DNA of 64,000 bases from positions 1,302,001-1,366,000 of the forward strand of contig NW_020167527.1 of the NCBI RefSeq assembly GCF_001641265.1, in the 5' to 3' direction. Every line of letters begins with the position of its first letter. Position 1 is the stretch's first letter. The stretch is from Pseudogymnoascus destructans (Eukaryota > Ascomycota > Leotiomycetes > Thelebolales > Thelebolaceae). Below, piece after piece: positions 1 to 9,110 of the stretch. Under the pieces are notes generated by a model that did not search any database, had not been told where the DNA came from, and saw nothing but the letters and a program-made list of their open reading frames with translations. Made by a program: the position numbers and the translations under genes.

Positions 1-1246
1 CATCCATGAAAAGGAGTTGATAGTGGACGAAGAAACGCTCCGCCTTATCCAGCAGAAGCTTCCGCATATGCACCAGAAGTACACTGATGTCTTTTTGAAG
101 TTGGAATCAGATCGAATTCCCCCACACTGTATATTCGACCACAAGATACAACTCGAAGCCCCTTTACCAAATGCTTTCTCCCTGTTATACCGATAGGGCA
201 CTGAAGAACTTAAGGCTACCAAGCAATACCTGTTAGAAAACCTAGAGAAAGGCTTCATCGTCAACAGCAACAGCACCTTCGCGTCCCCTATCCTATTCAG
301 AGGACCCTACGGAACACGTATATCATGTGCATAAGGTCCTACAATGCCTCCGAGAAGCCAGACTCCAAGCCGACATAAAGAAATATGAGTTTAACATTAC
401 CCGGACGAAGTACTTAGGATATGTCCTTACGACTTCCGGTGTTGAAGCGGACCCGGATAAGATTGAGCCCCTTCGCAAGTGGATCCCACCGACTACCGTT
501 ACAGGTGTGAAGTCGTACCTAGGCTTTTGTGGCTTCTATCGGCAATTCATCCGAGATTTCGGCAAAATAGCAAAGCCCCTCACAAATATTACTAGTCCTT
601 CGGAGCTGTTCCGGTGGACGAATGTGAGAATGCATTCGAAGAATTGCGATGACAACTTTTAGCGGTACAGGGACTTCACCACTTCAACCCCGAATTGCCC
701 ACGAAACTGGAAACTGACTCCTCCGATGGAGTTGTAGCTGGAGTCTTGTCCCAAGAACACCCTGACAAGCGATGGTACCCCGTAAGCTTCTACAGTCACG
801 TCCTATCCAGACATAAGATCAACTGGGAGATCCACGACAAGGAACTATTTGCAATTGTGAAAGCCTTCGCAAAATAGAGGCCTGAGTTGGCCTCGGTACA
901 ACACTGAGTCGATGTATACACTGATCACCACTCGCTGGAATACTTCATGTCAACTAAAGTTCTCACCGCGAAGCAGGTTCGATGGATGGAGCTACTCTCC
1001 GACTTCAACTTCTGCATTACGTACACCGCGGGCAAGAATAACCAGAAGGCGGATATTCTAAGCCGAGGAGAACAAGACCTCATAATGCAGCAAAAAGTCA
1101 AACTTGATAGTCGGGCGAGGGTATTGTTAGGTCCAAGCCGCTTGCACCCCCGAATCAGCACCGAACTCGCCGAGAGCTACATAGCATCCATTAATTCGAG
1201 GGACACCCCCAAGCCCCAGAGGCCTTTCGATTTAATAGAGGCTTGA
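1..1246 (+). pseudogene. Broken reverse transcriptase-RNase H of element A
   Basis: Fragments in several frames match a Ty3/gypsy polymerase: the end of the RT palm/thumb with the motif SYLGFCGFYRQFI near 510-560, an RNase H start LETDSSDGVVAG near 705-740, then YTAGKNNQKADILSR near 1020-1065. Alignment by eye with element D shows that about 350 bp are missing at about position 298, exactly the segment carrying the catalytic YLDD motif in D. The junction lies at a shared CTATT microhomology. A TAG interrupts RNase H near 877 and a TAG lies near 196. The reading frame cannot give an active enzyme. Confidence 0.88.
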
Positions 1247-1292
1247 TGTGAGGACAACAGAGAGTCGTTTACAGAAACACGTGCGAAACACC

Positions 1293-2082
1293 TGTCATAC
1301 TGACATTCGTTGCACTCAGTTTGCTATCAAACTCAAGAGCAAACTTGGAAATCTCCTCCTCAAACCTACAAGTCACTATACATATTTTGGCTTATCACAC
1401 CAACAACACTCTATGATTCATTACATGACATCACTCATACTACCACATGACATATCGCTACCAACTAGAGGCCTAGGAGCATGAACAATAGCTCTAAAAG
1501 CTCCTACGAACCTCTATGATTCATTACATGTCATCGCTCTTTAGTTACCCACAAGATTGGTTAAGTTATGACATAATTTGTCTATAGGGGTACTCTGACC
1601 TTGGACCTCCTTTCACTTCCTATAGGCTAGGAACCTAGGAGATGGTTCTATGGGATTCTCTTATGTCGACTACAGTTACCAAGCCTGGTTAGTCATGGAA
1701 AGTCTTGGAAAATGAGAGAACTACACTCCTTTAGCATAAATAGGATTGCCCTTTCCTTAAGAAAGGGCAAGCAGACAATACAGTAAATCGACTATCACAT
1801 ACTTCCACGTCTTTTCCAAGCTTCCAAGCATTGATCTTGTTACTCCTTGTTTCTGAAAAGTCAGTGAGGTGCTAACCTCTGACTTATCCCTGAGTTCTCA
1901 GACTCAACATTTGTTACAACTTGTCTAAACCACTCCACTACATCATACACCTGATTGCTGCGTTGTGGAATAGTCTAAGCTACGACCCTTTGGCTCTGTT
2001 TTCTAAGACAGTGTGTTGTCTTAGTAAATTCATCCCTTCCTTGGGTGGCTAGATTCTCACATCTGGTGCACCCACCATTACA
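1293..2082 (+). mobile_element. Solo LTR, family S, copy 1 (790 bp)
   Basis: It begins TGTCATACTGACATTCG and ends CACCCACCATTACA. It is flanked by the direct repeat ACACC (1288-1292 and 2083-2087), so it is a complete insertion with a 5-bp target-site duplication. It interrupts the pol of element A between the RNase H and integrase segments. It is the shortest of six copies, having lost part of the internal region where short repeats occur. It contains a TATA-like GCATAAATAGG and the near-palindrome around TTCCTTAAGAAAGG. No internal retroelement sequence is present. Confidence 0.93.
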
Positions 2083-3560
2083 ACACCCCCTACCTAACGG
2101 GTTCACGTTGAACGGCCGGCTTCTTCTATACAAAGGCCGGCTATGTGTAAATCGCCACACCGAGCTATGTACGAAATTAATCCGAGAAGCGCACGACCAG
2201 GTGTCGGTGGCACATCCTAGCAGCCGGAAAACCTATCAATTGATTGCCCTGAAGTACCTCTGGGTCGGGCTGGAAGCGGATTGTTTGCGCTATGTGATGA
2301 ATTGTGTGACATGTCGGCTTTCTCATACCAATGTCACTAGAAACAAGGATTCCTACACCCGTTGCCCGTACCCGAATACCCTATGCAACACCTCACCATG
2401 GACTTCAAGGAGTTCCCAAGGGACAGGCACGGATACGACAGCATCTTAGTGTTTATGGACTGACTCGGAAAGAGTTTGGTGACCATACCTTGCTACAAAA
2501 CGACAACTGCCCGACAAATGGCACAATTGTTCATCAAATGGATATACCAATTCGGACTCACTTCGGAGTTGATTGTAAGCGACCGCGGACCCCAATTCGT
2601 ATCATCCTTTTGGCAGGAGTTCTGTCGAATTATCAGCATTAAGGTTAAGCTGTGGACTGCCTATCATAAGCAGACCGATGGACAGACGGAAATCATGAAC
2701 CGATACATCGATCAGAGACTGAGGCCTTTCGTAACCCATTACCAGGATAACTGGAGTGAACTCATCCCCATAATGGACTGTGTGCAAATGACACTCCCCC
2801 ATGCATCCATTGGCATGACCCCCTACCGACTCAAGTACGGAACCGATCCGCGTACGAGTTGGGATTGGAACACTCCGAAAAGCACCAACCCCCGGGAGAC
2901 CCTAAACTGAGAGGAAGCCAAGGCGGTTGCAGACCGAATGCATACCGCATGGGTCCACGCAAAGGAAAACATGGCAAAGGCACAAGAGGAAATGTCTAAG
3001 CACGCGAATCGACGCCGAAGGGCCATCGACTGGGACATAGGAGATAGAGTGTACCTATCGACCAAAAATTTGAAGAACTCTCGCCCTAGCCGCAAGTTGG
3101 GCCAACAATGTGTCGGACCATATACGGTGTTGGAACGGATTGGGCACACGTTTCGATTGGAACCAACTACACGATGTGTTCTCACCAGACGTCCTCATGA
3201 AGAATCTGAACAACCCCCTACCTGGTCAGGATCCGCCTGAGCCTAGCAGCGAAGTGATAGATGGCGTAGAAGAATGGGAAGTGGAAAAGATCCTTGCTGT
3301 GAGGCTCCGCCGGAAGCAACTACAATACCGGGTTAGTTGGGTCGGATAAGATCCGGACCCGGAGTGGTACCCAGCGTCAAACTTCATGAACTCTCCCCAC
3401 AAACTCCGATAGTTTCACACGGAATACCCAGATTTACCAGATCCACCTCGAGAACTACTCGGATGGGTTACGGCAGGGGAGGCGGGCGAGGAACAAACCT
3501 ACGATCACAGGAGGGAAGACAAAGTGGAAGAAACAGAGTCATTGCTATCTATGACTCTAA
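2083..3560 (+). pseudogene. Integrase-chromodomain remnant of element A
   Basis: The pol reading frame resumes after the solo LTR. It shows the N-terminal zinc-binding H-H-C-C part (HDQVSVAHPS then CVTCRLSH), a catalytic-core part with SDRGPQFVSSFW and AYHKQTDGQTE, the GPYTVLERIGHTF-type C-terminal domain, and a chromodomain-like tail (EEWEVEKILAVR then SWVG, with a stop at about 3347, continuing DPDPEWYPASNF). Stops near 2459 and 2908 and frame changes break it. The tail runs to about 3565, just short of the 3' end of the antisense gene on the other strand (3739). Confidence 0.85.
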
Positions 3561-3738
3561 ACTAAAATACCCTCTGAGCCAGGGCGCACTCACCACCGTA
3601 ACTCTTGCGGGAGTCACCCTTCCCAAACATCTCACCGGCGTCGCAACAAGTGGCTACCACCGAGAGAGACGAAGGGTCAAAGCGACCCCACGTGAAGAGT
3701 CAGGTCCGAGTCCCCTCCGACACAGGGCCTCCTTCTTC

Positions 3739-4443
3739 CTACACCCCATCCTCCTCTGCCCCATACTGGGCCCCAAACCCATCCCCATCCCCCTTACCCT
3801 CACCACCCCCACCACCCCCCTTCTTCCTCCCCCCAGCGCGGTCCGGAACTGTCGCGGCGACAGCGACGGCAGGAAGCCTGCCCACGGCAGCCACCACTTC
3901 CCCCAAAATAGCTGGCATGCTCCCCTGCTCCGTCCGAAGACGGCGCAGTGACGACCGAATTTGCTGAACCGAATCAGCACTGAAACCACACAGGACAGGG
4001 GGATACTCACGGCCAGACCCGCCTCGAGGGCGGCGCACGTTGCGTGGAGCTCCTCGTAGGAGTCGCGCTCGGCAGCCGAGCGGAATTTCGGGACACTTTG
4101 GGCAGCCACAAGGGCCACCCGGTTTGCCTCTGTGGCAGCGGCTTCGACGGCGACGGGGTCCCAAGGATCTGCTGCTTTGGTGGCAGCAAGGACACGGTAT
4201 TCCTCGTCGAGGAACCAGGGAAGCTATGCAAATTGTTAGCAAAAGCCAACAGAGACAGAACAGCACAAGGGAACTCACCGGAACGCAGGTGGAGTGCTGC
4301 GCCGTGCAGTACTCGCACTTGGAGGAGGCGGGGGACCAGACACAATCGTGGTCCTTGATGCCACGAGCTTTGGCCTGAAGGCAGTGCAGGCAGAGGACAT
4401 GGAATGCGCCCGACAAAGCTCCCGCGGGAGTCGGAATCGGCAT
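3739..4443 (-). CDS. Antisense Zn2Cys6-like protein gene of element A (3 coding exons)
   Basis: Coding exons on the minus strand: 4443-4279, 4223-4011 and 3963-3739, all joined in phase 0 with GT-AG introns of about 55 and 47 nt; 200 residues. The start is the ATG conserved at the equivalent place in element B. An upstream 5' exon (about 4629-4603) with a GTAAGT donor is also similar in B but does not join in frame here, so it may be leader. Near residue 20 begins a six-cysteine motif C-x2-C-x12-C-x8-C-x2-C-x6-C, close to the fungal Zn2Cys6 binuclear cluster. An Ala/Glu-rich helical stretch follows (SVPKF, AERD), then IRSSLRRLRTE and a glycine-rich tail. No stop or frameshift occurs although the element's pol is ruined. 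It lies tail-to-tail with pol. A nuclear DNA-binding role is inference. Confidence 0.72.
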   Translation of the reverse strand: MPIPTPAGALSGAFHVLCLHCLQAKARGIKDHDCVWSPASSKCEYCTAQHSTCVPVSSLVLFCLCWLLLTICIASLVPRRGIPCPCCHQSSRSLGPRRRRSRCHRGKPGGPCGCPKCPEIPLGCRARLLRGAPRNVRRPRGGSGREYPPVLCGFSADSVQQIRSSLRRLRTEQGSMPAILGEVVAAVGRLPAVAVAATVPDRAGGRKKGGGGGGEGKGDGDGFGAQYGAEEDGV

Positions 4444-4602
4444 CACAAAAAGTTGGAATTCTGCGCAGAATCCCGTCAGCCCAGCACACGTTATCACCCC
4501 AGTGCCAACACGCTCCCATCACCTACTCGTTCTTGTGGATGGAAATATTCTATCCAATTCATTAGTGCACCGTCGGACAATCCACAAGAAGGGGTCACTT
4601 AC

Positions 4603-4629
4603 AGTTCTCAGAGGGGTGGTCGCTGGCGT
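4603..4629 (-). other. Probable 5' exon of the antisense gene in element A
   Basis: The sequence CCAGCGACC...ACT followed by a GTAAGT donor at 4602 matches the first exon of the element B copy (45980-46007), where it opens with ATG; here that codon reads ACG. The intron would end at the CAG before 4460. Joining it to the cysteine-coding exon breaks the frame in both copies as read here, so a leader exon is the simpler reading. Confidence 0.45.
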
Positions 4630-4744
4630 TGTTGTTGGAGACAAAAAGAAGAAGTGGATGCGGCTGCACACTCATAGTCTGGCTTACAACAATGAACTCC
4701 GAATCGGGTTAGCGTGAACACTTCTCCTTTCATACATAGGACAG

Positions 4745-4930
4745 TCTAACCCGAACGCTTCGCGGATGTGATTCAGAGTCCACTCGGACCACCAGGAATG
4801 CACCCCAGAGCGAACAAAGCAAATTCTAACCCGAACGCTTCGCAGATACGATTCGGAGTCCACTCGGACCACCACGAATGTACCCCAGAGCGAACAAAGC
4901 AAAGCCTAACCCGAACGCTTCGCAGATACG
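4745..4930. repeat. 80-bp tandem repeat upstream of the antisense gene
   Basis: Units start at 4745, 4825 and 4905, each opening with (T/C)CTAACCCGAACGCTTCG and ending ACAAAGCAAA. The third unit is split by the solo LTR at 4931-5850 and resumes at 5851-5910. Element B has one related unit only (about 45760-45840). Each unit carries the closely spaced motif CGGAGTCCACTCGGACC, that is, two CGGA blocks. The array lies 5' of the antisense gene and so in its probable promoter. Confidence 0.85.
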
Positions 4931-5850
4931 TGTCATACTGACATTCGTTGCACTCAGTTTGCTATCAAACTCAAGAGCAAACTTAGAAATCTCCTCCTCA
5001 AACCTACAAGTCACCATACATATCTTGGCTTATCACACCAACAACAGAAGCAATACTACTCAACGATTGCTGCTAACTCTTCTACTACATCTGTTTATGC
5101 TACATACATCACGGCATATTATTTGGACACTCATTGAACAAGTTATTAAGAAAATCTCCTCCTTAAGGGGGTGGGCCAATACTACCACATGGCATATCTC
5201 TACCAACTAGAGGCCTAGGAACATGAACAATAGCTCTAGAAGCTTCTACAACCCTCTATGATTCATTACACGTCATCGCTCCTTAGTTACCCACAAGATT
5301 GGTTAAGTTATGACATAATTTGTCTATAGGTACTCTGACCTTGGACCTCCTTTTCACTTCCTATAGGCTAGGAACCCAAGAGATGGTTCTATGGGATTCT
5401 CTTACGTTCACTACATGATTAGCAAGCTAGTTGTGGGTCGCACTTGATTTCTAATACATTTACCAAGCCTGGTTAGTCATGGAAAGTCTTGGAAAATGAG
5501 AGAACTACACTACTTTGGCATAAATAGGATTGCCCTTTCCTTAAGAAAGGGCAAGCAGGCAATACAGTAAATCGACTAGCACATACTTCTACGTCTTTTC
5601 CAAGCTTCCAAGCATTCATCTGGTTACTCCTTGTTTCTGAAAAGTCAGTGAGGTGTTAACCTCTGACTTACCCCTGAGTTCTCAGACTCAACATTTGTTG
5701 CAACTTGTCTAAACCACTTCACCACATCATACACCTGATTGCTGCGTTGTGGAATAGGCTACAACCCTTTGGCTCTGTTTCCTAAGACAGTGTGTTGTCT
5801 TAGTAAATTCATCCCTTCCTTGGGTGGCTAGATTCTCATCCACCATTACA
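4931..5850 (+). mobile_element. Solo LTR, family S, copy 2 (920 bp)
   Basis: Ends TGTCATACTG and CCACCATTACA; the direct repeat ATACG at 4926-4930 and 5851-5855 is the 5-bp target-site duplication. It lies inside the third 80-bp repeat of element A. With copy 6 it forms a subfamily having an extra segment near AGTTGTGGGTCGCACTTG and an internal segment with CATCTGTTTATGCTAC. The last part lacks about 12 bp before CCACCATTACA compared with copy 6. Confidence 0.93.
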
Positions 5851-6119
5851 ATACGATTCGGAGTCCACTCGGACCACCACGAATGTACCCCAGAGCGAAC
5901 AAAGCAAACTCTGGTTCCGCACAATAAACGGAGTCGATACGGCACAGCTCTAGCATGACATACAACGCACCTTCCCGACATGGCACATAAACAGGGTTGT
6001 TACAGATGCAATTACAAACAGAATTCCTGCCAACATAGAACGCTCTTCTCACGGATACCATTCAGAGATGTTGCAGAAATAATTCTCACAGCTTGTTTCG
6101 CGGACAAAACACTCTCTTA
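5851..6119 (+). other. 3' untranslated part of element A
   Basis: The remainder of the third 80-bp unit is followed by unique sequence to the polypurine tract. The equivalent stretch of element B is 45563-45979. No credible reading frame; it is probably the upstream region of the antisense gene. Confidence 0.6.
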
Positions 6120-6132
6120 AGAGGGGGGGTAG
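6120..6132 (+). other. Polypurine tract of element A
   Basis: AGAGGGGGGGTAG stands directly before the LTR start TGTAAGGATGCC. The mirror-image arrangement is found at 45549-45562 in element B. This is the expected position of the primer for plus-strand synthesis in LTR retrotransposons. Confidence 0.8.
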
Positions 6133-6463
6133 TGTAAGGATGCCTCCGCCCTCAGTGATGGAAAGCCCTCAGTGATGGAAAGCCCTCAGTGATGGAAAGC
6201 CCTCAGTGATGGAAAGCCCTCAGTGATGGAAAGCCCTCAGTGATGGAAAGCATCGGAGTCGGGCAGGTTACGGTCACGTGGGGAGAGTTAGGGCAGGTTA
6301 GCCAAGTCGGACCCGTTTCGGGTACTTAAGGGGATTGACCCAACGGGGTTCCTCATCATCTTTTTGTATCCTTCGTAGTAGACCTATAGGATAGCATCCA
6401 TTTAGCCTCCGACTCGCACTCTCATATGCTATTACTGTGAGCTGGGTGCCCTGTGTCCTTACA
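6133..6463 (+). mobile_element. 3' LTR of element A (family G LTR, 331 bp)
   Basis: Begins TGTAAGGATGCC and ends GTGTCCTTACA, with inverted TGTAAGGA/TCCTTACA termini. It shares its last ~200 bp with the LTRs at 43193, 44923, 45069, 46672 and 47088. The U3 part holds six 17-bp tandem repeats (6149-6250) where the copy at 47088 has only one. The polypurine tract on its left identifies it as a 3' LTR. Confidence 0.88.
6149..6250 (+). repeat. 17-bp tandem repeat, six copies, inside the LTR
   Basis: The unit CCCTCAGTGATGGAAAG is repeated six times without change and is then followed by CATCGGAGTCGGG. The related LTR at 47088 has one unit, so this is a recent expansion in U3 of element A. Confidence 0.95.
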
Positions 6464-6469
6464 CTGTAG

Positions 6470-6732
6470 GCGGGCCATAAGCTGGTAGTCACTAAGTAGG
6501 GTGTCCGTAGGAGGCTATAGACAGTCTGTAAGCTGGTATTCACTAAGTATAAAGGGAAGTAATACCATGGGTGGTGATGTCTACCACGGGCCTGTATTCT
6601 ATGGCGAGAATTCTGGGAGGTAGAGCATAGAGAGCACGTTGCGTACCGGCGACCTAGGCGATTCGTACGGAACAGCGACAACTCCCGGTACGCATGGCAG
6701 TGGGAACACCGAATTGGAGGGGAGGAACTCAT
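6470..6732 (-). pseudogene. Cysteine-rich (CxxC...CxxC) protein fragment
   Basis: A minus-strand frame begins MSSSPPIRCSHCHAYREL and carries a second pair, TCSLC, about 25 residues later, followed by a basic stretch. Two CxxC pairs with a basic tail suggest a small zinc-binding domain. The frame then runs into the LTR at 6463 and reads LTR sequence, so the C-terminus is missing or never existed. It differs from the six-cysteine antisense genes. Function unknown. Confidence 0.4.
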
Positions 6733-7215
6733 AAGACCTATATCAAAGGCACAGTCTACAGCTAGCTTTAGGAGGTAGAACTATATACATTAATAGTTAC
6801 GGGTGCAGACAGGGGCTACAGATGGCAGGTACGGACCATAGAACAGTGGATCCCAGGGTAAAAATTGTGCACCTTGAGCCTAGAGAAGTAATAAGCGGGT
6901 CTATATACGCCCTAACCAATCATGAATTTTGCCATTTTGTAGCCAATCAATCCTGCAGGGGGTAGCCAAAATGTATTATAATATAGATGGGTTTCGATTG
7001 TTTAGTATAATATAGCAAACATATTTGTAACTCGTTTATCTCTTTTCTAACGCGTTGTGTGTGGACTATGAATATTTGTGTTGTTTTGTATTATTATTTT
7101 GCAGAAAACAAATTCAGAACTATAAACTACATATTATTGTCTTCTGACTAGCTTTTGAAACAGCACGCTTTTTTTATTTATTTTAACTCAGTGAATAAAG
7201 ATGCAGAAATCAATA
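6733..7215. other. AT-rich non-coding stretch
   Basis: No reading frame or repeat of note; poly-T and ATTTATTT runs near 7170. It lies between the cysteine-rich fragment and the truncated copia gag. Confidence 0.5.
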
Positions 7216-7446
7216 CTAGCTACTTGATCTATCTACTACCTTATCTAGTCCTCCTTCTGATCCCTCTACCTTCTCATTGAACTCATCTGCTTGTGGAGGA
7301 GCTTTGCCTTTTGGGTGTACGAAACGGACAAGGTCGTTGGCATCCGCGAGGTCCTCCATCACAGTTTTCCATTGTATATAATTCTCCTCTCCTTGGAGTT
7401 TCATGTTCTCTGGGAGGTTATTCCGACCTCCATTGCCTTCACCCAT
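7216..7446 (-). pseudogene. Ty1/copia gag N-terminal fragment
   Basis: From the ATG at 7446 the minus strand reads MGEGNGGRNNLPENMKLQGE followed by NYIQWKTVMEDLADANDL, the usual start of a copia Gag (Gag nucleates the virus-like particle that holds the element RNA). The frame is lost after about 75 residues at 7216 where AT-rich sequence begins. The PBS and 5' LTR lie upstream in the right order (7721-8845). The rest of the element is absent. Confidence 0.78.
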
Positions 7447-7720
7447 TGTGAAAGGTCTTGTGTGTTTGTATAAGGAATTTCGAGTTTGTGAGAGTTGGAT
7501 GATGGATGATGGATTCGATCTGGGGCTTCCTAGATTGTAGAATTGATCTTCTTCTTCCTCTTCTTGCTGAGTTGAATCGATCATCTGCCAGAGGCTACAA
7601 GTTCGTCTTGAGGTTTTCGTGGAGTGTATGTGCTGTATGTTAGCACTTATCCATGAATTCAGATTGTATGTGCTGTAATGAGCACTTCTCTGAATATGAT
7701 AACTTTTGGCTTTGCGATAG

Positions 7721-7734
7721 CCGGGCTCATAACC
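7721..7734 (-). other. Primer-binding site of the copia element (initiator tRNA-Met type)
   Basis: On the minus strand GGTTATGAGCCCGG directly follows the LTR end TTCAACA. It is complementary to the anticodon arm of initiator tRNA-Met (GGGCTCATAACC), the half-tRNA priming known for Drosophila copia and relatives. Confidence 0.8.
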
Positions 7735-8845
7735 TGTTGAAGTGTATGATATCACTTGCAGCAGTAGTATAAGTCATCAAGTTGAGTTGAACAACAGTTC
7801 ACTAGAATATGTGTTGTATTGTTGTTTTGAGTGAAGCTATCTGTAATGGTGGGTGCACCAGATGTGAGAATCTAGCCACCCAAGGAAGGGATGATTTTAC
7901 TAAGACAACACACTGTCTTAGGAAACAGAGCCAAAGGGTCGTAGCTTAGACTATTTCACAACGCAGCAATCAGGTGTATGATGTAGTGGAGTGGTTTAGA
8001 CAAGTTGTAACAAATGTTGAGTCTGAGAACTCAGGGATAAGTCAGAGGTTAGCACCTCACTGACTTTTCAGAAACAAGGAGTAACAAGATCAATGCTTGG
8101 AAGCTTGGAAAAGATGTGGAAGTATGTGATAGTCGATTTACTGTATTGTCTGCTTGCCCTTTCTTAAGGAAAGGGCAATCCTATTTATGCTAAAGGAGTG
8201 TAGTTCTCTCATTTTCCAAGACTTTCCATGACTAACCAGGCTTGGTAACTGTAGTCGACATAAGAGAATCCCATAGAACCATCTCCTAGGTTCCTAGCCT
8301 ATAGGAAGTGAAAGGAGGTCCAAGGTCAGAGTACCCCTATAGACAAATTATGTCATAACTTAACCAATCTTGTGGGAAACTAAGGAGTGATGACGTGTAA
8401 TGAATCATAGAAGGTTGTAGAAGCTTTTGGAGCTATCGTTCATGTTCCTAGGCCTCTAGTTGATAGAGATATGTCATGTGTAGTATTGGCCCAGTAACTA
8501 AGGAGTGATGTCATGAAATGAATCATAGAGGGTTGTAGAGATATGCTATGTGGTCATATCGGCCCAGTAACTAAGGAGCAATGACGTGTAATGAATCATA
8601 GAGGGTTGTAGCAATCGTTGAGTAGTATTGCTCTTGTTGTTGGTGTGATAAGCCAAAATATGTATAGTGACTTGTAGGTTTGAGGAGGAGATTTGTAAGT
8701 TTGCTCTTAAGTTTGATAGCAAACTGAGTGCAACGAATGTCAGTATAACACTATCTACAGAACTATTTGTGGGTGGTCCGCAACCCGATTCGGTTGGCGA
8801 GCCACACGCCCAACCAATCAGTCTGAGCAACCTCCTCCTTCAACA
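7735..8845 (-). mobile_element. Ty1/copia 5' LTR, split by a solo LTR
   Basis: Plus-strand ends TGTTGAAG (7735) and CTTCAACA (8838-8845) form a perfect 8-bp inverted terminal repeat. Removing the inserted family S LTR (7842-8750) and one copy of the CTATC duplication leaves a 197-bp LTR. Its internal end touches the primer-binding site. The rest of the element beyond the gag fragment is missing. Confidence 0.85.
7842..8750 (-). mobile_element. Solo LTR, family S, copy 3 (909 bp)
   Basis: It reads TGTAATGGTGGGTGCACC on the left and ends GTCAGTATAACA on the right, so the orientation is minus relative to copy 1. Target-site duplication CTATC at 7837-7841 and 8751-8755. It sits inside the 197-bp copia LTR. 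The block CTAAGGAG..GTAATGAATCATAGA..GTTGTAG occurs three times within it. Confidence 0.93.
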
Positions 8846-8871
8846 CGATATTAATCCACTAGTCAACTACG

Positions 8872-9110
8872 TTGTTATATGAAGAAGGAGGATCTTCTTC
8901 ACCACTTCGTCCTTCTGGCCATAATGAGACTTCACTCTGGCGCTCTCGAATAAGACTAGTAATAACTCTTCTAAGCGAGTTATGGGTTAAACCTAGCAAG
9001 TGTTCCGCATCCTTAGTTATAAGCCGCCAAAAGGATCTATCTGTAATAACGCCATATATATCACTTTTTTAGACACAAAGGCAGAGAATTGTTGTCTTTT
9101 AGTCTATCAT
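8872..9110 (-). pseudogene. SANT/Myb-like gene fragment, copy 1
   Basis: The minus strand encodes TDRSFWRLITKDAEHLLG, then THNSLRRVITSLIRERQ and GRSGEEDPPSSY. The same blocks occur in the plus-strand fragment at 43014-43190 (DRAFWRLVTREFESIQ, THNSLGRLVSTLVRERQ, GESGEEDPPTSY), so this is a dispersed gene family. The FW-x-x-V/I pattern after a basic region resembles trihelix/SANT-type DNA-binding domains, but this is by eye only. It is truncated at both ends. Confidence 0.5.

Larger units (their letters stand above)
1..6463 (+). mobile_element. Ty3/gypsy element A, 3' part (5' end outside window)
   Basis: Order on the plus strand: degenerate reverse transcriptase and RNase H (1-1246), integrase with a chromodomain-like tail (2083-3560), an antisense Zn2Cys6-like gene (4443 down to 3739), 80-bp tandem repeats, a polypurine tract (about 6120-6132) and a 3' LTR (6133-6463). 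RT, RNase H, integrase and chromodomain in this order is the Ty3/gypsy (Metaviridae) arrangement. Two solo LTRs of another family have landed in it (1293-2082 and 4931-5850), each with a 5-bp target duplication. Element D (58583-60005, minus) is a close relative of its RT-RNase H part. Gag, protease and the 5' LTR are not in the window. Pol is dead through deletion, stops and insertions. Confidence 0.9.

Noticed and set aside
3337..3967. Plus-strand Pro-rich frames after pol of element A
   Set aside because: They are the complement of exon 4 of the antisense gene; the splicing pattern and comparison with element B favour the minus strand.
3963..4223. RIP (repeat-induced C-to-T mutation) as the cause of A/B divergence
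   Set aside because: Differences include transversions and changes in both directions and fall mainly at third positions; no excess of TpA was apparent by eye.
6298..6463. Coding sequence running from the cysteine-rich fragment into the LTR
   Set aside because: The second half is LTR sequence shared with five other LTR copies, so the frame is accidental there.
7721..7734. Possible tRNA gene (CCGGGCTCATAACC resembles the initiator tRNA anticodon arm)
   Set aside because: There is no acceptor stem or B box; it directly follows an LTR end, so it is a primer-binding site.
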